Part shown: positions 1-4,604 of the stretch, one piece after another | How the letters are laid out: every line of letters starts with the position of its first letter | Numbering within the stretch: the stretch's first letter is position 1 | Assembly (NCBI GenBank): GCA_002705465.1 | Contig: PAGS01000038.1 | Location: forward strand, 9,132 to 14,809 | Reading direction: 5' to 3' | DNA: 5,678 nt | DNA from: Halieaceae bacterium | GTDB taxonomy: Bacteria; Pseudomonadota; Gammaproteobacteria; Pseudomonadales; Halieaceae | Notes under the pieces: model-generated | What the model was told of the DNA's origin: nothing | Database searches by the model: none | Seen by the model: the letters and a program-made list of their open reading frames with translations, nothing else | Position numbers and translations under genes: made by a program

Positions 1-578
1 GTCCACACATAGACTACGTCACCCTGCCCCACGGCCTCGTGAAGCTCCCACTTGTCAGGGCCCCAATCCTCATCGTCCAGAGTGGCCATCCACTTGAGCA
101 TTTGCGCTTTGGTCGTGGTGCTGCTGATAACGCCGCGACTGACCTCGATCGGCATCTCCTCGCCATCACGGGAAACGACTGCTGAGACGGATTCCCCGGG
201 CTGGCCCCTGAAAGGCAAGTTCCACATAGTGTCGGCGCTGACTTCAACACCACCCACAGAAATAAACTCGTCACCCTCCTGCAGTACCCCTGCGACAGGG
301 CTATCTGCGATGACATTGGTGACGATCATGCGACCCTCTTCGGCACCCTGGCTGTTATCCCACATGAAACCAAAACCGACGTAGCGGTCGCGATACAGCA
401 AGCCATCCTCAGCCATATTGGTTTCAATCATCTCCATGGCCGCCGTGCGGCTAGTCGACGCCGCGGTAACCCATGCTTTTGCAAGCTCAACGTTAGGGTT
501 GGCAGTGGGCGCCCGATTGCAGGCTGCCAAACTCGTTGCTAAAAAAACGATTGCCGTTGCTCGAATAAAAAGCGTCAT
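1..578 (-). CDS. Lipoprotein with PDZ domain and NTF2/SnoaL-like flanks (3' end beyond window)
   Basis: The frame is open from ATG 578 to the left edge, giving 192 codons without a stop, so the C-terminus lies outside. TAGGGGGAAACC directly before the ATG supplies a strong ribosome site. Residues 1-20 form a lipoprotein signal peptide with lipobox LAAC and Cys20 as the predicted lipidated residue; Asn21 at +2 gives no inner-membrane retention signal, so outer-membrane anchoring in the periplasm is likely. Residues about 67-148 read as a PDZ domain: a YVGFGF carboxylate-loop-like stretch, then VIADSPVAGVLQEGDEFISV (a classic PDZ core) and a closing strand MPIEVSRG. Residues 30-66 (two helices, then LLYRDRY) and 157-192 (helix, then HEAVGQGDVVYVW) resemble the parts of an NTF2/SnoaL fold on either side of its first loop. 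No catalytic residue can be assigned. Family knowledge suggests peptide or ligand binding in the envelope; a specific role is unknown. PDZ call fairly sure, NTF2 call tentative. Confidence 0.85.
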   Translation of the reverse strand, partial: MTLFIRATAIVFLATSLAACNRAPTANPNVELAKAWVTAASTSRTAAMEMIETNMAEDGLLYRDRYVGFGFMWDNSQGAEEGRMIVTNVIADSPVAGVLQEGDEFISVGGVEVSADTMWNLPFRGQPGESVSAVVSRDGEEMPIEVSRGVISSTTTKAQMLKWMATLDDEDWGPDKWELHEAVGQGDVVYVW

Positions 579-632
579 GGTTTCCCCCTAGTTTTGGTTT
601 TCGTTTGGTGTGGTGTGGCATTTCACGAGCCG

Positions 633-650
633 GGCAACCTTAGGATTGCC
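633..650. repeat. Short imperfect inverted repeat GGCAA...TTGCC in the lipoprotein gene leader
   Basis: GGCAA at 633-637 pairs with TTGCC at 646-650; the interior CCTTAGGA is itself nearly palindromic. It lies just downstream of the inferred start of the minus-strand transcript, a position suited to an operator or leader hairpin. Five base pairs is short, so chance is possible. Confidence 0.25.
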
Positions 651-661
651 GAGCGCTTTTG

Positions 662-689
662 AGCTTAGGGGAACCGATAGTGATGTCAA
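662..689 (-). promoter_or_regulatory. Possible sigma-70 promoter for the PDZ lipoprotein gene
   Basis: On the minus strand a perfect TTGACA -35 box (689-684) is followed after 16 bases by TAAGCT (667-662), which keeps the most conserved -10 positions (TA....T) but matches only three of six. Transcription would start near 655 and leave a leader of about 77 bases containing the imperfect hairpin at 633-650. The -35 is convincing, the -10 weak. Confidence 0.3.
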
Positions 690-703
690 ACTTTTTGTCT
701 TGC

Positions 704-730
704 CGTCCGGCGCAAACAACCATTCGGACG
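704..730. repeat. Inverted repeat CGTCCG / CGGACG in the divergent intergenic region
   Basis: CGTCCG at 704-709 is matched by its exact reverse complement at 725-730, with a 15-base spacer. It sits in the middle of the region between two divergent genes, 7 bases before a second inverted repeat at 737-764. The half-sites are centred 21 bases apart, about two helical turns, which would suit a dimeric regulator; no known consensus is recognised. Confidence 0.35.
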
Positions 731-736
731 ACGAGT

Positions 737-764
737 AGGATTTTGCCGGTGTTCCAAAAATCCT
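737..764. repeat. Inverted repeat AGGATTTT / AAAATCCT in the divergent intergenic region
   Basis: AGGATTTT at 737-744 is the exact reverse complement of AAAATCCT at 757-764, with a 12-base spacer (745-756). Eight perfect pairs make this the strongest symmetric element between the divergent lipoprotein and cupin genes. No T tract follows on either strand in a terminator-like arrangement, so a regulator site or leader structure is more likely than a terminator. Confidence 0.4.
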
Positions 765-802
765 CCCAAAGCGACAGGTTTCACAGAAGCGCCACAAGTT
801 AC

Positions 803-830
803 TTGACTGCCCAGTGTGCAGCGGCATGAT
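803..830 (+). promoter_or_regulatory. Possible promoter for the cupin/HlyD operon
   Basis: TTGACT (803-808) is one base from the -35 consensus and is followed after 16 bases by CATGAT (825-830), four of six matches to the -10 consensus. Transcription would begin near 837, about 24 bases before the cupin ATG at 861. It lies just downstream of the inverted repeats at 704-764, which could act as upstream regulatory sites. This is pattern matching only. Confidence 0.3.
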
Positions 831-860
831 GGGGAGATATTCCCCGACAGGACAGCACTG

Positions 861-1340
861 ATGTCAGAAGCCATCAATCACAATCTGCTGGATATCGATT
901 CTCTGAGCTGGGCTCATTTTCAGGAGACCGCGGACTACCCCTACCCGGTCAGTTATTGGGGGAACATCCTGAACATCGATTCCGCCGGGCATATCAGCGT
1001 CCTGTACCGGTGGGATCCGGGCACCTACTGCCATTTTCACCGCCACCTTTGTGAGACCACATCAGTGGTATTACAAGGTGAGTTGCACGTCCAGACTTTT
1101 GAGAACGGTAAGCCGGTCAAGTCAGGAATCAGGCGTGTCGGGGATTACGCCAAGAAGCCATCGAATGATGTGCACATGGAAAAAGGAGGCCCCGAGGGCG
1201 CATTGGTGCTCTTTGAACTCTATGCGCCCGATGGACAACTCACCGAGCAACTCGACCCCAACGGCAATGTCCTGCGAACGCTCACCACGAGAGACCTGCA
1301 AAGAGCGCTCGCAAAACAACAGATGCAAGCCGCGGCGTGA
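861..1340 (+). CDS. Cupin-domain protein (single-domain, ChrR/dioxygenase-like cupin)
   Basis: A 159-residue protein with no signal peptide, probably cytosolic. The start at ATG 861 is chosen because AGGA (849-852) lies 8 bases upstream; an in-frame GTG at 816 would add 15 residues but has no evident ribosome site. Cupin motif 1 is seen at residues 54-73 as G54, H58, H60, H62, E65 and G73, and motif 2 at 94-118 as G94, P100, H105 and VLF near 116-118. His58/His60 (or His62), Glu65 and His105 are plausible metal ligands. The tail (DPNGNVLRTLTTRDLQ) resembles small single-domain cupins annotated as 2,4'-dihydroxyacetophenone dioxygenase-like or ChrR-like. No substrate can be inferred; many such cupins are metal-dependent dioxygenases, isomerases or sensors. 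It is the first gene of a likely operon, 28 bases before the next gene. Confidence 0.88.
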   Translation: MSEAINHNLLDIDSLSWAHFQETADYPYPVSYWGNILNIDSAGHISVLYRWDPGTYCHFHRHLCETTSVVLQGELHVQTFENGKPVKSGIRRVGDYAKKPSNDVHMEKGGPEGALVLFELYAPDGQLTEQLDPNGNVLRTLTTRDLQRALAKQQMQAAA

Positions 1341-1368
1341 TGGCATCGTGAATAACGAGGTTGATTGA

Positions 1369-1722
1369 ATGTCTGCAGAAACCCACCCCCTTGCTCCACA
1401 TGTTCTGCCCCCCTTCGTAGGCGGGGCAGATGGCAGTGACCCGCTATTCTCAGCCATTATTGTGATCGTTGTGATCGCCGTTCTGGGCATCGGTGTGTTT
1501 TACCTCAAGCTCCATGCCATCCCCGAGCAGTTGGCGCACAAGCACAGTAATACCCAGTCGCAGCTCATCATGGTGCTCGCCTTAATGGCGCTCTTCACCC
1601 ACAACAACGTGTTCTGGGTCGCAGCGCTCATACTGGCACTCCTCAAGCTCCCTGACTTTCTGACCCCCATCAACAGTATCTCTGAGTCATTGAAAAAAAT
1701 TGGCGCCGAAGCAAACGGGTGA
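1369..1722 (+). CDS. Small two-helix inner-membrane protein, DUF3302-like (YiaW/YibI type)
   Basis: A 117-residue protein. ATG 1369 is preceded by GAGG (1357-1360) at 8 bases. After a Pro/Gly-rich N-terminus of about 25 residues there is a first membrane helix at roughly 28-47, a basic/polar loop (HAIPEQLAHKHSNTQSQ), a second helix at roughly 66-91, then a polar tail. The pattern H-x-I-P...A-x-K...N...Q...LFT followed by aromatic residues matches what I recall of E. coli YibI and YiaW (DUF3302), which are encoded beside HlyD-family proteins YibH and YiaV. The next gene here is an HlyD-family protein of that type, which independently supports the assignment. Family members have no established biochemical role; a helper of the adaptor in the inner membrane is a reasonable inference. 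It lies 28 bases after the cupin gene and 48 bases before the adaptor gene. Confidence 0.85.
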   Translation: MSAETHPLAPHVLPPFVGGADGSDPLFSAIIVIVVIAVLGIGVFYLKLHAIPEQLAHKHSNTQSQLIMVLALMALFTHNNVFWVAALILALLKLPDFLTPINSISESLKKIGAEANG

Positions 1723-1770
1723 AGAGTCGGCGGTAGCACCCACGGAGCAATCTGGGGAGGCCCGCTAACC

Positions 1771-3012
1771 ATGTTGGAATTGATTCTGTGCTCACTGATT
1801 ACCGTGCTTCCCGACTACCTGTTTCGTCGCCATGCGCAGGGCAAGCACTGGGGAGACCAAATTACCTTCTTCACGATGTGGTACGAATTGCGCTGGGGGA
1901 TCACCGCCTGCCTGATCCTCACGGTCAGCCTGATTACGGTGGTCTTTTATTACCACCCCTCCACAACCAATGCGGGCCCTTACTTCAGGACAATCCCGCT
2001 ACTACCCGAGGGCGGCGGCAGGGTTGAAGACGTGTTCGTCAAAAACGGGGAGAGCGTGGAGGCTGGCGACCCGCTGTTTAGTTTGCTGGACACCGCACAG
2101 GTTGCGGGCGTTAACATCACCGAGAGTCAACTGGACCAAATAGCCTCGGCATTTACGCAGGCAGAGGTGCAGCTGGAGGCAGCTAAAGCCACCCTCGTAC
2201 AAGCTGAGAGTGCGCTGGCGCAATCAGAAAACGAGCTATCCAAAAAACGGGAGCTCTCTTCACGCGGGCAGCAGCTGGTCAGCAAAATCGAAATCGAGCG
2301 ACTCGAAAATACGGTGGCTCAGCGCCAGGGTGGGGTGCAGGCCGCCAAAGCCAACATTACCGCCGTGCAGACCCAGATATCAGAGGTCTTACCTGCCCAG
2401 CGCAAAAGTGCGCAACGCCAGCTGGAACAGGCACAGGTCGCGCTTGATAAGACTGTGGTTTACGCAGGCGTCGATGGGCAGGTGGCGCAGTTTTATCTCC
2501 AGCGGGGGGATTACGTGAATCCCATATTACGCCCCGCGGGTGTGCTCATCCCCTCGGACGGCCCCGAATCCGGGCGTTTCCAGATCGCAGCGGGATTCGA
2601 CCAGCTTTCTGCTCAGGTCATCAAACCCGGCACCATCAGCGAGGTCGTATGCCTGTCAAAGCCCTTCGCCGTCATCCCGATGGTCGTGACCCGCGTACAG
2701 CCTGTGGTCGCCGCGGGCCAGCTGAAACCGTCCGATGTGCTTATTGACGCGCAACAGCGCGCGCGGCCAGGTACTCTAACAGTCGTGATGGAGCCCTTGT
2801 ATGAGGGTGGCTTGAGTGAGGTCATGCCCGGCAGTAAATGTATCGCCAATGCCTACACGAACAATCACGAACTGCTTGAATCCGGTGATCTGGGCCTCGG
2901 CGAAACGCTATTCCTGCATATGGTCGATACCGTGGGTGTACTGCATGCAGTGATTTTGCGCATGCAAGCGCTCCTGCTACCGGTGCAAATGTTGGTCTTC
3001 GCGGGTCACTGA
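1771..3012 (+). CDS. HlyD/EmrA-family membrane-fusion (periplasmic adaptor) protein, YibH/YiaV-like
   Basis: A 413-residue protein; ATG 1771 follows GGGGAGG (1754-1760) with a 10-base gap. Unusually, about 42 residues precede the main membrane helix (about 43-61), including a hydrophobic start (1-18) and LPDYLFRRHAQGK. Then come the first half of the lipoyl/barrel-sandwich domain (about 73-106, with GGRVEDVFVKNGESVEAGDP), a long coiled-coil hairpin (about 118-225, rich in Gln, Ala, Glu), the second lipoyl half (about 226-260, TVVYAGVDGQVAQFYLQRGD), and a beta-barrel region (about 268-355). The C-terminus (about 375-413) ends in an amphipathic HAVILRMQALLLP stretch, which resembles the ends of YibH-type proteins. 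Such adaptors bridge an inner-membrane transporter and an outer-membrane channel of the TolC type to export small molecules; the substrate is unknown. No transporter or channel gene is in this window. The DUF3302-like gene just upstream is the expected partner. Confidence 0.93.
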   Translation: MLELILCSLITVLPDYLFRRHAQGKHWGDQITFFTMWYELRWGITACLILTVSLITVVFYYHPSTTNAGPYFRTIPLLPEGGGRVEDVFVKNGESVEAGDPLFSLLDTAQVAGVNITESQLDQIASAFTQAEVQLEAAKATLVQAESALAQSENELSKKRELSSRGQQLVSKIEIERLENTVAQRQGGVQAAKANITAVQTQISEVLPAQRKSAQRQLEQAQVALDKTVVYAGVDGQVAQFYLQRGDYVNPILRPAGVLIPSDGPESGRFQIAAGFDQLSAQVIKPGTISEVVCLSKPFAVIPMVVTRVQPVVAAGQLKPSDVLIDAQQRARPGTLTVVMEPLYEGGLSEVMPGSKCIANAYTNNHELLESGDLGLGETLFLHMVDTVGVLHAVILRMQALLLPVQMLVFAGH

Positions 3013-3091
3013 TTCCGCTGGATACATGGCCATTGAAGGCCTGCCGCGCTATGGACCGTCACGCTTGATTGGGTAAGTCGCACCGGCTACT

Positions 3092-3307
3092 CTAGTGCGG
3101 CTTGTTCGACATTGCCCGCCAGATGCGGCGAGCTGAGAACACCGTCCATCCCGCCACAATCAACCACCAGAGTAAAAAGAACCAGTCGTTCTTGGTAGTG
3201 CCATTCCACCATAACCACTCAAAGACCACTGCTTCGGCGAACACATCGATAATGAGCAGGAGCGCCGCTCCAAGACACCAGCGCAGGAGCTCTGTAGTGA
3301 CGCGCAT
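3092..3307 (-). CDS. Tryptophan-rich two-helix membrane protein, unrecognised family
   Basis: A 71-residue protein on the minus strand. ATG 3307 is preceded by GGAAGGGATTCG, a strong ribosome site, which favours this reading over the overlapping plus-strand frame (3102-3332) that encodes a basic, His/Ser-rich, low-quality peptide. Two membrane helices are seen at about residues 11-34 and 42-59, with a short polar loop (NGTTKND) and a basic tail (ARRIWR). Nine of 71 residues are Trp (10, 31, 33, 34, 42, 47, 48, 54, 63). Helix one carries acidic residues Asp21, Glu25 and Glu30, unusual for a membrane span. By the positive-inside rule both termini (Arg2/Arg9 and Arg60/61/64) probably face the cytoplasm. 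I do not recognise the family and assign no function. The gene is convergent with the HlyD gene (79 bases between stops) and divergent from the DUF3833 gene (127 bases). Confidence 0.7.
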   Translation of the reverse strand: MRVTTELLRWCLGAALLLIIDVFAEAVVFEWLWWNGTTKNDWFFLLWWLIVAGWTVFSARRIWRAMSNKPH

Positions 3308-3434
3308 CGAATCCCTTCCAAGCCATGTCTAACCTGATAATCCAGAGTCTGAGGAGCATCGCCTTGAGATCCGCCTTATTTTGCTCGGCGTACATGGGTA
3401 ACTCAACGATTCAAGACGCTCACAAGGGGGTGCC

Positions 3435-4067
3435 ATGTCTGACAACGAGAGAGCCAACCGAGGGTTTCGCCGCCCTCCAAGCAGTTTGAGCCCAGGCAGA
3501 ACGGCGTGGCTCTCCGCCAAAAACCTCGGCACGCTAGCCCTCGGCGCTATACTGCTTTCCTGTAGCGCCACCTCTATCGACGACTATCGTGGGGGGACAC
3601 CGGCCTTTGAGCCCGAGGAATTCTTTGACGGCGCGCTGACTGCGCACGGCATCGTGAAGGACTTTTCGGGCACTGCCATTCGGCATTTTCGGGCCGATAT
3701 CACGGCCTGCTGGCAGGGCGGCGTGGGTACCCTTGATGAGGATTTTGTCTTTGACGACGGGGAAGAACAAAAGCGAATCTGGACACTGACTCCAAATGGT
3801 GCGCAAACCTATATCGGCACTGCAGGCGATGTAGTTGGTGAAGGACAGGCGCGCTGGGAAGGAAACGCCATGTTCCTCGATTACACCCTGCAAATAGCGC
3901 TCGAGGTTGGCCCCATCGATGTGAAGATCGATGACCGTATGTATCGCGTCAGCGAGAACGTGGTGATGAATGAATCCAAAATGAGGAAATTTGGGTTCGG
4001 TGTGGGCGAGATACTACTGACGATCATCCGCCACCCTGACGCCGAATTTTACTGCCCCAGCGCCTAG
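3435..4067 (+). CDS. DUF3833 family lipoprotein
   Basis: A 210-residue protein. ATG 3435 follows AAGGGGG (3424-3430) at 4 bases, a strong ribosome site. The signal peptide is long: about 30 polar, Arg-rich residues, then hydrophobic LGTLALGAILLSC with Cys43 as the lipidation site (lipobox LLSC). The mature part shows the DUF3833 pattern in order: EEFFDGALTAHGIVKDFSG (about 61-79), RHFRADITACWQG, GTLDEDFVFDDGEEQKRIW (about 97-115), YIGTAGDVVGEGQ, the GNAMFLDYTLQI stretch, DDRMYRVSENVVMNES and MRKFGFGVGEI near the C-terminus. Length fits the family once the extended leader is allowed for. DUF3833 proteins are envelope lipoproteins of unknown biochemical function, common in Proteobacteria; the fold may be lipocalin-like, which is inference. 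The stop codon overlaps that of the opposite-strand gene in a shared CTAG (4064-4067). Confidence 0.92.
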   Translation: MSDNERANRGFRRPPSSLSPGRTAWLSAKNLGTLALGAILLSCSATSIDDYRGGTPAFEPEEFFDGALTAHGIVKDFSGTAIRHFRADITACWQGGVGTLDEDFVFDDGEEQKRIWTLTPNGAQTYIGTAGDVVGEGQARWEGNAMFLDYTLQIALEVGPIDVKIDDRMYRVSENVVMNESKMRKFGFGVGEILLTIIRHPDAEFYCPSA

Positions 4068-4495
4068 GGTGATGGCGCCGGGTCCGCAAACTCAAACTCA
4101 CTAAGTTTGATGTCATCAAGTCCCATTTGACCAAACGGGTTTTCCAAGAGCGCTTGCAAGTTGTAGAGGAACATCAAGACGAAACCGTTGATCGCGCTCA
4201 ACAGGTAAATCAACCAGCGCGGGTCGTCATGCAGGTTGTAAACCAGATTTGGGGTGAAGATAAACGGCAAAATGTAGAGAGACAGCAGAAGGTAAGCCCG
4301 TAAACTGATGGGAGTGCCATGTATCTTGATGCCGTTCAGACACTCGATGCTCTCTTGAATGTCCTGAATGAAGCGGCCGAGTTTCAGACTGGCGCTACTC
4401 GACACCGCACCCTCGCGAGGTGCCGAGACCGCATAGACATTAACGACAGTGCTGTGATCGTTGCGGATATCAGTGCAGCCAACGGCGTCATTCAC
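4064..4495 (-). pseudogene. Bestrophin-like membrane channel protein, C-terminal fragment (5' truncated)
   Basis: The minus-strand frame ends at 4064 and is open back to a stop at 4540-4538, with no ATG; possible starts are GTG 4495 or GTG 4405, the latter 4 bases after GAGGG. From about 4400 leftward it encodes FIQDIQESIECLNGI, a proline turn, hydrophobic YLLLSLYILPFIFTPNLVYN, a second hydrophobic span (WLIYLLSAINGFVLMFLY) and then LENPFGQMGLDDIKLSEFEF. The PFG...DD-I-L element after the last helix is the familiar end of bestrophin/RFP-TM-type channels. Such proteins are usually near 300 residues with four helices; here the first half is missing. The upstream codons (about 4405-4495) are the exact antisense of a fasciclin coding segment and have no bestrophin character. 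I conclude the gene was cut by a rearrangement and is probably inactive. The family assignment rests on recalled motifs. Confidence 0.65.
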
Positions 4496-4531
4496 ATCAT
4501 CGATACCGTGCTGAGTCCACCGGAAAGCTGA
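4409..4531 (+). pseudogene. Fasciclin (FAS1) domain protein, last ~35-40 codons (5' truncated)
   Basis: In the plus frame ending at TGA 4529-4531 the residues from about 4430 read RIDINDSAVIVADI, then SAANGVIHIIDTVLSPPES and stop. This is the end of a FAS1 domain: the V/I-N-x-A-x-V-x-x-A-D-I strand followed by the hallmark NGVIHxIDxVLxPP. A FAS1 domain is about 130-140 residues, so most of it and any signal peptide are absent. Upstream of about 4400 the same frame is simply the antisense of the bestrophin-like fragment. The stop is followed 40 bases later by a well-formed plus-strand terminator (4572-4601), as expected for the end of a real gene. FAS1 proteins are secreted or surface adhesion-type proteins; this remnant cannot fold alone. 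The exact left boundary is uncertain by about 20 bases. Confidence 0.75.
4411..4420. repeat. Perfect 10-bp palindrome CCTCGCGAGG at the inferred breakpoint
   Basis: CCTCGCGAGG is identical to its own reverse complement and lies between the last bestrophin-like codons (near 4400) and the first clear fasciclin codons (near 4430). Slightly wider, CACC (4408-4411) and GGTG (4419-4422) are also reverse complements. It may be coincidental or may have taken part in the rearrangement. Confidence 0.5.
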
Positions 4532-4571
4532 AAACGATCAGTTACTAAGGCGCTAATCCAGCGTTTGGGAG

Positions 4572-4601
4572 ACAGCACCCTGCTAAGAGGGTGCTGTTTT
4601 T
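4572..4601 (+). terminator. Rho-independent terminator
   Basis: ACAGCACCCT (4572-4581) and AGGGTGCTGT (4588-4597) form a perfect 10-bp stem with loop GCTAAG, followed by a run of five T (4597-4601). The T run is on the plus strand, so it terminates rightward transcription: originally of the fasciclin gene, now possibly read-through from the DUF3833 gene. On the minus strand the same stem starts 8 bases after the protease stop but is followed by CTCCC, so it should terminate poorly in that direction. Confidence 0.9.
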
Positions 4602-4604
4602 ATG

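Noticed and set aside
588..827. Minus-strand frame of 79 codons in the intergenic region
   Set aside because: Composition is unlike a protein (Ser, Cys and Arg scattered, no motif), there is no ribosome site, and it covers the promoter and inverted-repeat region between divergent genes.
816..860. N-terminal extension of the cupin protein from GTG 816
   Set aside because: ATG 861 has AGGA at 8 bases; GTG 816 has no ribosome site, and the added 15 residues lie over the predicted -10 region.
3026..3076. Tiny plus-strand frame of 16 codons after the HlyD gene
   Set aside because: No ribosome site and no recognisable sequence; chance open frame in the gap between convergent genes.
3079..3099. 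Hairpin CGCAC/GTGCG between the HlyD gene and the small membrane gene as a terminator
   Set aside because: Only five pairs, an 11-base loop and no T run on either strand; it also overlaps the end of the minus-strand gene.
3102..3332. Plus-strand frame of 76 codons opposite the small membrane protein
   Set aside because: Basic, Ser/His-rich peptide without motifs or a ribosome site; it is the reverse of a better-supported minus-strand gene.
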